Notes: generated from the sequence alone by a model not told the origin. A stretch of DNA of 64,000 bases from Sulfitobacter alexandrii (GCF_001886735.1 NZ_CP018076.1:2232001-2296000); one strand, 5' to 3'; counted from the stretch's first letter, positions 26,727 to 36,762 are shown. Translations and numbers: made by a program.

Positions 26727-27851
26727 ATGTCAGAGTCCGACCCCTACGCCCATCTCGATCACGTCGCCGCACCGCTCTTCGTGCTGGAAATCGACACGCG
26801 CGGCCTGCCTGTCTATCGCGCGTTCAACGCCCATGCGCGTGGCATCAGCGGGCGGCCCCTTTCGGACTACCTCGGCCGGACCGCCGCCGAGGTTTACGAC
26901 ACCGCCTACGGTCGTACCGCGCTGGCCCGGCACTGCCAGGTGGCCGAAGCGGGCACGGCGCTGACCTACGAACTGCAACTGCCGCTGGCGGGCGAGGTGC
27001 GGCAAGTGCGGACCACGCTGTCTCCCGAGCTGGATGCACAGGGACGCGGGCAACGGCTTTTCGGTACGTCGCTGGACATCACCGACCAGACCCGCGCGCG
27101 GGAGGCCAAGGTCTCCTACGACACGGCAGCCTCCGAGATGGAGCAATTCGTCGCCATGGCGGCACACGACCTGCGCGCGCCGATGCGCAACGTCACCATG
27201 CTGGCAGAGGTGCTGCGGCAGGATTTCGTCGATCACGGAGATGGCAAGCTGGAAATGATCGACATGATGGACGGCATCGCCGAGAAGACCATGAAACTGA
27301 TCGACGACATCCTCGCGCACAGTCAGTCGGTCGAGCTCGAGCAGACAGAGGCGCTGTGCGACCTGTCCGAAATGACCTGCCTGATCTGCGACATCCTCGA
27401 CCCCGAAGAACGCCATCAGGTCACCGTCACGCCCGCCACCCTGCTGACCGACAAGACGGCGCTGCACATCGCGCTGCGCAACCTGATTGAGAACGCCGTG
27501 AAGCACGCCGGGCGCCTGTCGCTGATGCTGGACATCTCGGTCGAGGAACGCGCGAACGGCTGGATCGCCGTGACACTCGAGGACAACGGCAAGGGCTTCA
27601 CCGAGGCGGCAACGAGGCTGATGAACGGCGGCAGCTTCCGGATCGACGGTGGATACGGGCTTTTCGGGGTGCGGCGGATCATCCGTGCGCGCGGCGGCAT
27701 GATGAGCGCGCGCAATTCCGCGATCACCGGTGGCGCCATCATCAGCTTCACCCTGCCCGGACGGATCGTCGCCTGCAGCGATCTGCCCGGCGCGCCACGG
27801 GCCGAACTGAGGAACGACAACGCGGGTGAAGGGCTGCTGCGGCAGGCTTAG
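26727..27851 (+). CDS. PAS-domain sensor histidine kinase
   Basis: 374 residues, no membrane segment, so cytoplasmic. An N-terminal PAS domain (about residues 8-125, YRAFNAHARGISGRPLSDYLGRTAAE, GTSLDITDQTRARE) precedes a HisKA helix with the phospho-acceptor His147 in VAMAAHDLRAPMRN and an HATPase domain with N box LRNLIENAVKHAG, G1 LEDNGKGF and G2 GGYGLFGVRR. No response regulator gene is adjacent, so it is an orphan kinase here. Its signal is unknown. Confidence 0.9.
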   Translation: MSESDPYAHLDHVAAPLFVLEIDTRGLPVYRAFNAHARGISGRPLSDYLGRTAAEVYDTAYGRTALARHCQVAEAGTALTYELQLPLAGEVRQVRTTLSPELDAQGRGQRLFGTSLDITDQTRAREAKVSYDTAASEMEQFVAMAAHDLRAPMRNVTMLAEVLRQDFVDHGDGKLEMIDMMDGIAEKTMKLIDDILAHSQSVELEQTEALCDLSEMTCLICDILDPEERHQVTVTPATLLTDKTALHIALRNLIENAVKHAGRLSLMLDISVEERANGWIAVTLEDNGKGFTEAATRLMNGGSFRIDGGYGLFGVRRIIRARGGMMSARNSAITGGAIISFTLPGRIVACSDLPGAPRAELRNDNAGEGLLRQA

Positions 27852-27986
27852 ATCCGGCGGCGGCAAGGCCCGGTCCACAGTCACAGGTTTGAAACAATCC
27901 CGCCCGGCAAGCGGGCGGCGGGGTGACACTGGCGGTCAAGAGCCCTACATAGGCGGCAAGCCCAACCGGATTCGGAGCTGCCCGCC

Positions 27987-29495
27987 GTGACAAAGCCCAC
28001 TTCCAAGATCATGCCTCCCGCACACCCTTTCGACACGTCCTACCTCAGGGACGGGGACGACGAGGACAAGCTGAAGGAGGAATGCGGCATCTTCGGGGTG
28101 GTCGGCGTGGCCGACGCCGCGAATTTCGTGGCGCTGGGGCTTCACGCGCTGCAACACCGGGGTCAGGAAGCGGGGGGCATTGTCTCCTACCAGCCGGAGG
28201 CGGGGTTTCAGTCCGCCCGGCGCTTTGGCTACGTCCGCGACAACTTCACCAGCCAGGCGGTGATGGAGACGCTGCCGGGCGAGCTGGCCATCGGCCACGT
28301 GCGCTATTCCACGGCCGGGTCCAAGGGCCAGACCGCGATCCGCGACGTGCAGCCGTTCTTCGGCGAATTCGCCATGGGCGGCGCCGCCATCGCGCATAAC
28401 GGCAACATCACCAACGCCAACGCCCTGCGCCGCGAGCTGATCGAACGCGGCTCGATCTTCCAGTCCTCGTCGGACAGTGAATGCATCATCCACCTGATGG
28501 CCCGTTCCCTGCAACGCAACGTGCCCGAACGCATGGAAGACGCGCTACGGCGGGTCGAGGGCGCCTTTTCGGTGGTCGCGATGACCCGCACCAAGCTGAT
28601 CGGCGTGCGCGATCCGCTGGGCGTGCGCCCCCTGGTGCTGGGAAAGGTGGGCGATGGCTGGGCGCTGAGTTCGGAGACCTGCGCACTGGACATCATCGGC
28701 GCCGAGTTCGTGCGCGAGATCGAGCCCGGAGAAATGGTCGTCATCACCCCGAGCGGCGTGGAAAGCCATTTCCCCTTCCGCCGCCAGCCGTCGCGGTTCT
28801 GTATCTTCGAACACGTGTATTTCAGCCGGCCCGACAGCATCCTCGGCGGTCGCTCGGTCTATGAAACCCGCGAGAACATCGGCCGGGAACTGGCCAAGGA
28901 GAGCCCGGTCGACGCCGATCTGGTCTGCCCGGTGCCGGACAGCGGCACACCGGCGGCGATCGGTTACAGTCTCGAATCCGGCATCCCCTATGCCATGGGC
29001 ATCATCCGCAACCAGTACATGGGCCGCACCTTCATCGAACCGACGGAGCAGATCCGCAACATGGGCGTGCGCCTGAAGCTGAACGTGAACCGCGCCCTGA
29101 TCAAGGGCAAGCGGGTGATCCTCGTCGACGACAGCGTGGTGCGCGGCACCACCAGCCGCAAGATCAAGGAAATGATCCTCGACGCCGGCGCGGCCGAGGT
29201 CCACTTCCGGATCGCCTCGCCACCGACGGCGTGGCCCTGTTTCTACGGCGTGGACACGCCCCAGCGCGAGAAGCTGCTGGCCGCGACCATGTCAGAAGAC
29301 GAGATGCGCGATCACTTGCAGGTCGACAGCCTCAAGTTCATCTCGCTCGACGGTCTCTACCGCGCCGTGGGCGAGGCCGGGGGCCGCGACTCCAAGTGTC
29401 CGCAATACTGCGACGCCTGTTTCTCGGGCGAATATCCGGTCACTCCGGCGGACAAGGTGAACGAAGGCTTCAAGATGAAGACGGCAGCGGAGTAA
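27987..29495 (+). CDS. purF: Amidophosphoribosyltransferase
   Basis: 502 residues; first committed step of purine synthesis (PRPP plus glutamine to phosphoribosylamine). After a 32-residue propeptide the N-terminal nucleophile is Cys33 (EECGIFGVVG). The PRPP loop is KRVILVDDSVVRGTTSRK. Cysteines in FCIFEHVYF, WPCFYG and CPQYCDACFSGEYP match the Bacillus-type enzyme that carries a [4Fe-4S] cluster. Its stop is in a weak 7-bp hairpin (29482-29505). Confidence 0.96.
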   Translation: MTKPTSKIMPPAHPFDTSYLRDGDDEDKLKEECGIFGVVGVADAANFVALGLHALQHRGQEAGGIVSYQPEAGFQSARRFGYVRDNFTSQAVMETLPGELAIGHVRYSTAGSKGQTAIRDVQPFFGEFAMGGAAIAHNGNITNANALRRELIERGSIFQSSSDSECIIHLMARSLQRNVPERMEDALRRVEGAFSVVAMTRTKLIGVRDPLGVRPLVLGKVGDGWALSSETCALDIIGAEFVREIEPGEMVVITPSGVESHFPFRRQPSRFCIFEHVYFSRPDSILGGRSVYETRENIGRELAKESPVDADLVCPVPDSGTPAAIGYSLESGIPYAMGIIRNQYMGRTFIEPTEQIRNMGVRLKLNVNRALIKGKRVILVDDSVVRGTTSRKIKEMILDAGAAEVHFRIASPPTAWPCFYGVDTPQREKLLAATMSEDEMRDHLQVDSLKFISLDGLYRAVGEAGGRDSKCPQYCDACFSGEYPVTPADKVNEGFKMKTAAE

Positions 29496-29538
29496 TCTGC
29501 TGCCGCTTTCTGTCAGCTGTGGCTGCCATCATGGCAGG

Positions 29539-29961
29539 ATGCAGCACGCCCCCGCCCCTCTTCTTGCCGTTCTGAATACTTGGCCGGCGCCCGCGCGTGA
29601 CGCGCTGTGGGCGTGCCGTGCGTTGTTCTTTCAGGCTGCGGACCGCGTGGGCGTTGCCCCGCTGGAGGAAAGTCTCAAGTGGGGACAGCCCGCCTGGCGG
29701 CCCTCGAAACCGCGCACCGGCAGCACGCTGCGCATGGACTGGTCGCCGCACGATCCCGACCGGATCAGCTTCCTGATCGACTGCAAGACCGATCTTGCCG
29801 CCCGGATGCGGGACATCCACCCCGACATGGGGGACAACGACGGTCGCCGCCGGATCACGTGCGACCTGGGGCGGGCGCTGCCCGAGCAGGCGGTCTCTCA
29901 CCTCGCGGAAATGACCTTTTGCTACCATCTGTCGCGGCGCGGATCGCGCGGCTTCGGCTGA
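29539..29961 (+). CDS. DUF1801 domain protein
   Basis: A 140-residue small soluble protein. Features of the DUF1801 fold include EESLKWGQPAWRPSKPRTGSTLRMDW and a central strand DRISFLIDCKTDLAARMRDIHPD. The function is unknown. It follows purF by 43 bases and may be read through from it. Confidence 0.75.
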   Translation: MQHAPAPLLAVLNTWPAPARDALWACRALFFQAADRVGVAPLEESLKWGQPAWRPSKPRTGSTLRMDWSPHDPDRISFLIDCKTDLAARMRDIHPDMGDNDGRRRITCDLGRALPEQAVSHLAEMTFCYHLSRRGSRGFG

Positions 29962-30080
29962 AGCCCGCGCAGCCTTCGGCAAGGCTTGGCTGATCCGCGC
30001 CCGGTCCCCTTCTGCCTCCGGCGCGACCTTGTTAGCTGGCCGTCTGAACAGAGAATCGGCAATCCGCGCAGAGGCACGAG

Positions 30081-30347
30081 ATGAGCAACACGGACACACA
30101 ACACCCCACCCCGCGCAACGTGGCTGACCTTGCCACCACCGAAGCACGGCTGGATCGCACCGCCCTGATCGGCATTTTCGGCAGCGAGACCGCGCCGGGC
30201 GCTCTGGTCCGGACACCCAACGGCCGGATCACCCGCGTCGGCCTCGGCGATACGGTCGCCGGCGGCACCGTCGCCGCCATCGGAGAGGGCCAGCTGGTGC
30301 TCAACGTGCGGGGCCGCGCCAAGGCATTGAAACTGCCCCAGGGCTGA
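30081..30347 (+). CDS. Small hypothetical protein, PilP/GspC-like beta domain
   Basis: 88 residues. After a polar N-terminus the second half, LIGIFGSETAPGALVRTPNGRITRVGLGDTVAGGTVAAIGEGQLVLNVRG, resembles the small beta-barrel of PilP/GspC type proteins (homology-region domains). No signal peptide or helix is visible, and no pilus genes are near. It ends 34 bases before the SDR gene at 30382. Function not recognised. Confidence 0.65.
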   Translation: MSNTDTQHPTPRNVADLATTEARLDRTALIGIFGSETAPGALVRTPNGRITRVGLGDTVAGGTVAAIGEGQLVLNVRGRAKALKLPQG

Positions 30348-30381
30348 GCGGCCTATTGACGGCGGGCCTGCATCAAGGCAC

Positions 30382-31026
30382 ATGGCGCGCATGACAAAGA
30401 CCGCATTGATCACCGGCGCCTCGCGCGGCCTTGGGGCCGCCCTGGCGGAGGCGCTCTGCGCCAGCCACCACATCATCGCCGTGGCCCGGACCACCGGCGC
30501 GCTCGAGGAGCTGGACGACCGTATCCAGGCGCGGGGCGGTTCGGCGACGCTTGCGCCCATGGACGTGACGACAGCGGACGCGATGGCGGTGCTCTGCCGC
30601 GGCATCCACGACCGGTGGGGCAGCCTGGACCTGTGGTGTCACACGGCTGTCCATGCCGCGCCGCTGGCGCCGGCAGACCATGTCGATCCCAAGGACATGG
30701 CCAAGTCGGTGTCCTGCAACGTCACCGCGACCGCGACGCTGATCGCCTATGTCTCGCCCCTGCTGGGGCCGTCCGGACAGGCGGTGTTCTTCGACGATCC
30801 CCGCGCGGGCGCGAAGTTCTTCGGTGCCTACGGCGCGACCAAGGCGGCGCAGATCGCGATGGCGCGGTCGTGGGCGGCCGAAACGGCCAAGATCGGACCC
30901 AAGGTTCACGTGCTGACGCCGGAACCGATGCCCACCGCGACCCGCGCCCGCTTCTTTCCGGGCGAGGACCGCACGGTGCTGGCCGATCCCCATGCCCAGG
31001 CCGCTGCGGTAATCGCGCAACTCTGA
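30382..31026 (+). CDS. SDR family oxidoreductase
   Basis: 214 residues, short for the family. The cofactor-binding TGASRGLGAALAEAL is intact and the active-site tyrosine is in FGAYGATKAAQIAM (YxxxK). The serine position reads FFDDPRAG and lacks the usual SS, so activity is uncertain. ATG at 30382, with a second ATG three codons later. It is followed by surE with an 81-base gap. Confidence 0.82.
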   Translation: MARMTKTALITGASRGLGAALAEALCASHHIIAVARTTGALEELDDRIQARGGSATLAPMDVTTADAMAVLCRGIHDRWGSLDLWCHTAVHAAPLAPADHVDPKDMAKSVSCNVTATATLIAYVSPLLGPSGQAVFFDDPRAGAKFFGAYGATKAAQIAMARSWAAETAKIGPKVHVLTPEPMPTATRARFFPGEDRTVLADPHAQAAAVIAQL

Positions 31027-31107
31027 CGGGGGTTCCCCGGACAATATCCCCGACCCGTCCTTGCCGCTCGCGCGGGCCTCGCCTATCAAGGGCAAAAGGG
31101 CCTTTTT

Positions 31108-31893
31108 ATGCGCATTCTCATCACCAACGACGACGGCATCGACGCACCCGGACTGGCGGTCCTCGCCCGCATCGCGGAAGATATCGCGGGCCCGGACGGC
31201 GAGGTCTGGACGGTCGCCCCGGCGTTCGAGCAATCGGGGGTCGGCCACTGCATCAACTACGTCAAGCCCACCATGATCAGCAAACTGGGCACGCGCCGCT
31301 ATGCCGCCGAAGGGTCTCCGGCCGACTGCGTGCTGATCGGGGTGCACGACGTGATGAAGGACAGCCTCCCCGACCTGGTGCTGTCCGGCGTGAACAGGGG
31401 CAATAATTCGGCTGAGAACACGCTTTATTCGGGCACCATCGGTGGCGCGATGGAGGCAGCGCTTCAGGGGTTCCCGGCCATCGCCCTGTCGCAGTACTAC
31501 GGCCCCGACAACCGTGACCTCGACGACCCGTTCGAGGCGGCAGCGACCTTCGGCGCCGACGTGGTCCGCCGTATTCTCGATGCGAACCCGGCCGAAGACG
31601 GCGCCTATTCGCTGTTCTACAACGTGAACTTTCCGCCCGTGCCGGCAAAGGCAGTCAAGGGAACGCGGCTCGCGCCGCAGGGCCGCCGCCCCGGTGTCGT
31701 GCACGGAACAGAGCCGCACACCTCACCTTCCGGGCGGCGGTTTTCATGGATCAAGGGGGGTGACCAGCGGGTCATGGCCGCGCCGGGAACCGATGCGGCG
31801 GTCAATCTGGACGGATATGTTTCGGTCACCCCGATGCGGGCGGACCTGACCGCGCACGAGATCATGGACCAGTTGGCAGGCATCGATACGTGA
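31108..31893 (+). CDS. surE: 5'/3'-nucleotidase SurE
   Basis: A 261-residue metal-dependent nucleoside monophosphatase. Signatures: [16 protein letters not shown] at the N-terminus (metal-binding DD), [28 protein letters not shown], and [10 protein letters not shown]. The stop overlaps the GTG start of pcm (GTGA). The surE-pcm-nlpD order is conserved in many proteobacteria. Confidence 0.96.
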   Translation: MRILITNDDGIDAPGLAVLARIAEDIAGPDGEVWTVAPAFEQSGVGHCINYVKPTMISKLGTRRYAAEGSPADCVLIGVHDVMKDSLPDLVLSGVNRGNNSAENTLYSGTIGGAMEAALQGFPAIALSQYYGPDNRDLDDPFEAAATFGADVVRRILDANPAEDGAYSLFYNVNFPPVPAKAVKGTRLAPQGRRPGVVHGTEPHTSPSGRRFSWIKGGDQRVMAAPGTDAAVNLDGYVSVTPMRADLTAHEIMDQLAGIDT

Positions 31894-32546
31894 CCGACGA
31901 GGAACTGTCAGAAGCCGAACGCAAGATGCAGTTCCTCTATGCGCTGCGCTCCAAGGGGGTGACGGACAACCGTGTCCTGAACGCGATGGAAACGATCGAC
32001 CGGGGCCCCTTCATCAAGGGTCTTTTCGCGCAACGCGCCTACGAGGACATGCCGCTGCCGATCGCCTGCGGACAGACCATCAGCCAGCCTTCGGTCGTCG
32101 GGCTGATGACCCAGGCGCTGGAAATCTCGCCCCGGGACAAGGTGCTCGAGATCGGCACCGGCTCGGGCTACCAGGCGGCGATCCTCAGCAAGCTTGCGCG
32201 CCGGGTGTATACCATCGACCGGCACCGCCGGCTGGTGCACGACGCGCGCGCGATCTTTGAACAGATGGACCTGAACAACATCACCGCGATCACCGCCGAC
32301 GGCAGCTTTGGCCTGGTCGAGCAGGCGCCGTTCGACCGGATCATCGTCACGGCCGCGGCGGAGGATCCGCCCAGTCCGCTGCTCGCACAGCTCAAGGAAG
32401 GCGGGATCATGGTCCTGCCGGTCGGCCAGTCCGACGCGGTGCAGCACCTGATCCGTGTGCGGAAAACCGCCCATGGGCTCGAATATGACGAAATGCGGGC
32501 CGTTCGCTTCGTTCCGCTGCTCGAAGGGTTGGGCAAGGACACATAA
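31890..32546 (+). CDS. pcm: Protein-L-isoaspartate O-methyltransferase
   Basis: 218 residues. It repairs damaged aspartyl residues using S-adenosylmethionine. The AdoMet-binding motif is [20 protein letters not shown], with an upstream [16 protein letters not shown] segment specific to the family and the later [14 protein letters not shown]. It starts with GTG overlapping the surE stop. Confidence 0.96.
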   Translation: MTDEELSEAERKMQFLYALRSKGVTDNRVLNAMETIDRGPFIKGLFAQRAYEDMPLPIACGQTISQPSVVGLMTQALEISPRDKVLEIGTGSGYQAAILSKLARRVYTIDRHRRLVHDARAIFEQMDLNNITAITADGSFGLVEQAPFDRIIVTAAAEDPPSPLLAQLKEGGIMVLPVGQSDAVQHLIRVRKTAHGLEYDEMRAVRFVPLLEGLGKDT

Positions 32547-32602
32547 TTGGGCTATAAACGGCCCAAATCCCCGGATCGACACGGGGGAGGACAGATGAGG
32601 AC

Positions 32603-33856
32603 ATGCAGATGCGCCATTCATTCATGCGCCGCCCCCTGCGGCTGAGCGTCCTGGCGGGCTCCAGCGCGGTCTTGCTGGGCGCCTGCGCGAACCAGCCGCT
32701 CGACTTCGATCTGCGGGGAAACCTGGGCAATTTCACCACCGCACAGGCTGCGACGGCGCCTCTCGCGGACCGGCCCACGCCCGACAGTCGCGGTGTCATC
32801 TCCTATCCGAACTACCAGGTGGCCGTTGCCCGCCGTGGCGACACGCTTGCCGATGTGGCTGCGCGGGTGGGCGCAAGCACCACGCAGCTGGCCAGTTACA
32901 ACGGCATCGACCCCGCCGTGCCGCTGCGCAAGGACGAAATCATCGCCCTGCCCAACAGGGTGGGTGAAGCGGCCCCCGCGCCCAGCGCCTCGGGCGGCCC
33001 GGTGGACATCTCCTCGCTCGCCGGGAACGCCATCGACCGCGCACCGGCAAGCCCCGGTGTCCAGACCGCGACGCTGGCCCCCGCCAGCCCCGCACCGGCC
33101 CCCGCTGCAACCGTCCAGACGGGCAAGGAGCCGATCCGCCACCGTGTCGAACGCGGCGAGACCGCCTATACCGTCGCGCGGCTCTATTCCGTGCCGGTCA
33201 AGGCGCTGGCAGAATGGAACGGGCTCGGCGCCGATTTTGCGGTGCGCGAAGGCCAGTTCCTGCTGATCCCCGTGCCACAGCAGAACCCGCCCAAGCGCAA
33301 TCCCGCGACCGGGGCGACCCAGGCCGCGGCCCCTGCACCGGCACCGGCCACCAGCATGCCGGGCGAAGGCAGCCCCACGCCGACGCCCCCTTCCGCCAAG
33401 AAGCCCCTGCCGCAGGACGATACCGCCAAGCCCCTGCCCCCCGCCGCCACGGCAGCGCCCAAGAAACCTGTCGCCGACGTGGGCGAGACCACGGTCAAGA
33501 CATCGAGTGCCAAGATGGCGACACCCGTGCAGGGCAGCATCATCCGGGGCTACGCAAAGGGCAAGAACGAGGGCATCAACATCAAGGCCGCCCCCGGCGC
33601 CGCGGTCAAGGCGGCGGACAAGGGCACCGTTGCGGCGATCACCAAGAGCGCCGACGGCGTGCCGATCGTCGTGGTCCGCCACGAAGACAATCTGCTGACG
33701 GTCTATGCGAACGTGACCGACGTGAGTGTCGCGAAAGGCGATACCGTCAGCCGCGGACAGCAGATCGCCAAACTGCGCAGCGGCGACGACGCCTATGTGC
33801 ATTTCGAAGTGCGCAAGGGCTTCGACAGCGTGGATCCGTCCCCCTACCTCAACTGA
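32603..33856 (+). CDS. nlpD: NlpD-like murein hydrolase activator lipoprotein
   Basis: 417 residues. Lipoprotein signal with LLGAC (Cys28 from this start; the ATG at 32609 has a better-spaced GAGG and is possible). Two LysM domains at about 72-116 and 175-220 bind peptidoglycan, separated by Ala/Pro-rich linkers. The C-terminal LytM domain begins near VQGSIIRGYAKGKNEGINI and ends YVHFEVRKG. The catalytic HxxxD and HxH zinc ligands are absent (HFE), so it should activate amidases rather than cut peptidoglycan itself. Confidence 0.92.
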   Translation: MQMRHSFMRRPLRLSVLAGSSAVLLGACANQPLDFDLRGNLGNFTTAQAATAPLADRPTPDSRGVISYPNYQVAVARRGDTLADVAARVGASTTQLASYNGIDPAVPLRKDEIIALPNRVGEAAPAPSASGGPVDISSLAGNAIDRAPASPGVQTATLAPASPAPAPAATVQTGKEPIRHRVERGETAYTVARLYSVPVKALAEWNGLGADFAVREGQFLLIPVPQQNPPKRNPATGATQAAAPAPAPATSMPGEGSPTPTPPSAKKPLPQDDTAKPLPPAATAAPKKPVADVGETTVKTSSAKMATPVQGSIIRGYAKGKNEGINIKAAPGAAVKAADKGTVAAITKSADGVPIVVVRHEDNLLTVYANVTDVSVAKGDTVSRGQQIAKLRSGDDAYVHFEVRKGFDSVDPSPYLN

Positions 33857-33864
33857 AGGCCCGC

Positions 33865-33883
33865 GCCGGGCCGCCGGCCCGGC
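33865..33883. terminator. Hairpin downstream of nlpD
   Basis: GCCGGGCC/GGCCCGGC is an 8-bp perfect stem with a 3-nt loop directly after the nlpD stop, with no T run. It probably contributes to 3'-end formation. Confidence 0.5.
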
Positions 33884-34001
33884 AGGGCAAAATACCCTGA
33901 AATTGCCCCGCATTTGACTTAAACGTTCAGGTTTCGCCGCAAGCCTGCCGCGTTGCCAAACTAGACACAATCCAACGCAAAGAATTGCGATTGGATTTAC
34001 G

Positions 34002-35030
34002 ATGCCTGTCCACTACGGCTACACCAACACGATCTTCGGAACCCAGAGCACGATCAACGGCTCTGCGTTCAACTACAACTTCGCCCCACCGACGGGTGCG
34101 ACCTGGCGTTACACGGGGCCGGACACCTATTTCGTCGTCGATGAAAACGACGGGGCGACGCAGTTCAACGGCGATCCCACCAACGAGATCGTGTCGCCGC
34201 AGGAACGCTTCGGCGGGATCGGGCGGCAGACCACCGACGTCAACGGAACACCACGACAGGTCATCTACGACTATACCTTCACGGTCACGGACGGCACGAC
34301 GACCTGGCGGGTGGCCGTGATCGACGTCGATCTGAACAACGACAACGACGTGGAAGACGCCAACGAGGACGGGTTCTACCTCGTCTTTCCCGACGGGATG
34401 CCCCCGGCCGACACCAACCTGCGCACCGGCGGGATCGTCGACAACAGCGACCTGATACCGCACGCGTCGTTGGGCGGCACGGTTGTCTGCTTTGCCAGCG
34501 GTACGCTGATCGAAACCGACAAGGGCCCCCTGCCCGTCGAGAGCCTGTGCCCCGGCCAATTGGCCCTGACCCGTGACGGGGGCCTGCAACCGATCGCATG
34601 GATCGGCGCGACATCGGTGCCGGCGCAGGGAGATCTCGCCCCGATCGTGATCACCCGCGGCACCCTGGGCAACGACCGCGATCTGGTGGTCTCTCCGCAG
34701 CACGCGATCCTGCTTCAGGACTGGCGCGCAGATTTCTTCTTCGGACAGGAAGAAGTGCTGGTCCGCGCCAAGGATCTGCTGGGGCATGACGGCGTGTACC
34801 GGCGCCCCGGCGGGCGTGTGCGGTACTATCACGTGCTTTTCGACGCCCATCACCTGATCCGGTCCGAAGGTCTGTGGACCGAAAGCCTTTATCCCGGCGA
34901 CATGACGCTGCACGCGGTCAACGAAGCGGCAGGGCAGGAAATCAGGACGCTTTTTCCCGATCTTGTCGCCTACGGGCCCAAGGTCGCGCCCTGCCTGCGT
35001 GCGTTCGAAGCCGGGCTGCTGGCGGCCTGA
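34002..35030 (+). CDS. Hint-domain protein (Hint_2 type), no extein
   Basis: 342 residues. The N-terminal ~160 residues are a beta-rich region with Asn/Asp/Thr repeats (VIDVDLNNDNDVEDANEDGFYLVFPDG). The Hint (hedgehog/intein) domain starts at Cys163 (VVCFASGTLIETDKGPLPVESL) and shows LVVSPQHAILL and a final block RYYHVLFDAHHLIRSEGLWTESLYPGD. The usual intein C-terminal HN is absent. It resembles the Hint proteins abundant in roseobacters; the second copy in this window is at 42880. Role not established. No signal peptide. Confidence 0.85.
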   Translation: MPVHYGYTNTIFGTQSTINGSAFNYNFAPPTGATWRYTGPDTYFVVDENDGATQFNGDPTNEIVSPQERFGGIGRQTTDVNGTPRQVIYDYTFTVTDGTTTWRVAVIDVDLNNDNDVEDANEDGFYLVFPDGMPPADTNLRTGGIVDNSDLIPHASLGGTVVCFASGTLIETDKGPLPVESLCPGQLALTRDGGLQPIAWIGATSVPAQGDLAPIVITRGTLGNDRDLVVSPQHAILLQDWRADFFFGQEEVLVRAKDLLGHDGVYRRPGGRVRYYHVLFDAHHLIRSEGLWTESLYPGDMTLHAVNEAAGQEIRTLFPDLVAYGPKVAPCLRAFEAGLLAA

Positions 35031-35032
35031 CG

Positions 35033-35875
35033 TCAGGCGATGGCGACGCCCTTGCGGCCCGCCAGATCGGTGAAGTACTGCCACGCCACCCTGCCCGACC
35101 GCGCGCCCCGCGTCGCCTGCCACTCGACGGCCTCCGCGCGGAGAGTTTCATCGTCGACCGGCACGCCGTAGGCATCGCAGTAGCCGCGGATCATCGCCAG
35201 GTACTGGTCCTGATCGCAGGCATGAAAACCGAGCCAGAGCCCGAAGCGATCGGAAAGAGAGACCTTTTCCTCGACGGCCTCCGCCGGATTGATGGCGCTT
35301 CCGCGCTCGTTCTCGATCATGTCGCGCGGCATAAGGTGCCGCCGGTTCGACGTGGCATAAAGCACGACGTTGTCCGGCCGCCCTTCGATCCCGCCGTCCA
35401 GAACCGCCTTGAGCGACTTGTAGTGCGCATCGTCGTGTCCAAAGCTGAGATCGTCACAGAACAGGATGAAGCGCTGCGATGCGCCCCGCAGGAGGTTCAG
35501 CAACCGTCCGACCGAGGGCAGATCCTCCCGCTGGAGCTCGACCAGGCGCAGCGCTTCGTGCGATGCGTGAACGTCGGCGTGTATCGCCTTGACAAGGCTC
35601 GATTTTCCCATGCCCCGAGCGCCCCACAGCAGGGCGTTGTTGGCCGGCAGTCCGGCAGCGAACTGCCGCGTGTTGGCCAGCAGCGTGTCGCGCGACCGGT
35701 CGACGCCGACCAACAGGTTCAGCGCCACCCGCGAGACCTGCGCGACGGGTTCCAGCCGGTCCGGGCCGGTGTGCCAGACAAAGGCCGTCGCCGCGTCGAA
35801 ATCGGGCGTGGGCATCGCGGCGGGCGCCATGCGCTCCAGCGCCGCCGCGATGCGGTCCATGGGATCGTCTATCAC
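35033..35875 (-). CDS. DUF815-family AAA-type ATPase
   Basis: 280 residues. Walker A is ALLWGARGMGKSSLVKA, Walker B is RFILFCDDLSF, and sensor-like TSNRRHLMPRDMIENE is typical of DUF815. The start is GTG overlapping the tatC stop (GTGA); a later ATG (codon 6) is possible. The family's role is not settled. It ends convergently, 2 bases from the Hint gene stop. Confidence 0.88.
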   Translation of the reverse strand: MIDDPMDRIAAALERMAPAAMPTPDFDAATAFVWHTGPDRLEPVAQVSRVALNLLVGVDRSRDTLLANTRQFAAGLPANNALLWGARGMGKSSLVKAIHADVHASHEALRLVELQREDLPSVGRLLNLLRGASQRFILFCDDLSFGHDDAHYKSLKAVLDGGIEGRPDNVVLYATSNRRHLMPRDMIENERGSAINPAEAVEEKVSLSDRFGLWLGFHACDQDQYLAMIRGYCDAYGVPVDDETLRAEAVEWQATRGARSGRVAWQYFTDLAGRKGVAIA

Positions 35876-36759
35876 TTCAGGTCGTCCTCGTCGTCTTCGA
35901 GATGCTCGTCGAACGCATCATCGTCGTCGTAGTAGCCATCGGCGCGCAACTGTGCCTCACGCTTCGATTCCACGCGGCTGACAAGGAAGATCGACACCTC
36001 GTAAAGGCCGTAGACCACGACGAACAGGATCAGCTGCGTCACCACGTCGGGCGGCGTGACCAGCGCGGCCAGCAGCAGGATGCCGACGACGGCATACTTT
36101 CGCACGTTGCGAAGGCCCTCGGTGCTCACCAGCCCCGCCTTGCCCATCAGGGTCAGCAGCACCGGCAGCTGGAAACACAGGCCGAAGGCCACTATCATCT
36201 TCAGCGTGATGTCGAGGCTTTCGTTGACCTTGCCGTTGAAGACGATGTCGATCCCGCTCTTGCGCGCGTCGCCCTCGACCACCAGCGCCGTCAGGTAGGA
36301 CGCGGCGTCGGAGAACCCGAGAAAGAACTGCATCGCCAGCGGCACGACGACGTAATGCGCAAAGGCCGCGCCCAGCAGGAACAGGGCGGGAGAGGCGATG
36401 AGGAACGGCAGGAAGGCGCTTTTCTCGTTCTTGTAGAGACCCGGCGCGACAAAGCGCCAGAGCTGCGTGGCGATCACGGGAAAGCTGACGGCCAGCCCCC
36501 CCACCATCGAGATGCGCACGAGGGTAAAGAAATACTCCTGCGGCGCCGTGTACTGCATCACCGGGTTCGGGTTGCCGAGATCACGCATCGTGTTCTCGAT
36601 CGGCACCAGCAGGAAATCGAGGATCGTGCTGCCGAAGGAAAAGCAGATGATCATGCCCACGATGAAGGCGAGAACGGACCGGATCAGCCGGGTCCGCAAC
36701 TCTGCCAGGTGTTCGATCAGCGGCGCTGCGCTGTCGTCGATATCGTCGGTGGCGCTCAT
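35872..36759 (-). CDS. tatC: Twin-arginine translocase subunit TatC
   Basis: 295 residues with six transmembrane helices. The N-terminal APLIEHLAELRTRLIRS and the periplasmic block MQYTAPQEYFFTLVRISMVGGLAVSFPVIATQLWRFVAPGLYKNEK are TatC signatures. An Asp/Glu-rich tail ends the protein. TatC is the signal-peptide receptor of the Tat export system; the order here is tatA-tatB-tatC on the minus strand. Confidence 0.97.
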   Translation of the reverse strand: MSATDDIDDSAAPLIEHLAELRTRLIRSVLAFIVGMIICFSFGSTILDFLLVPIENTMRDLGNPNPVMQYTAPQEYFFTLVRISMVGGLAVSFPVIATQLWRFVAPGLYKNEKSAFLPFLIASPALFLLGAAFAHYVVVPLAMQFFLGFSDAASYLTALVVEGDARKSGIDIVFNGKVNESLDITLKMIVAFGLCFQLPVLLTLMGKAGLVSTEGLRNVRKYAVVGILLLAALVTPPDVVTQLILFVVVYGLYEVSIFLVSRVESKREAQLRADGYYDDDDAFDEHLEDDEDDLK

Positions 36760-36762
36760 CGG

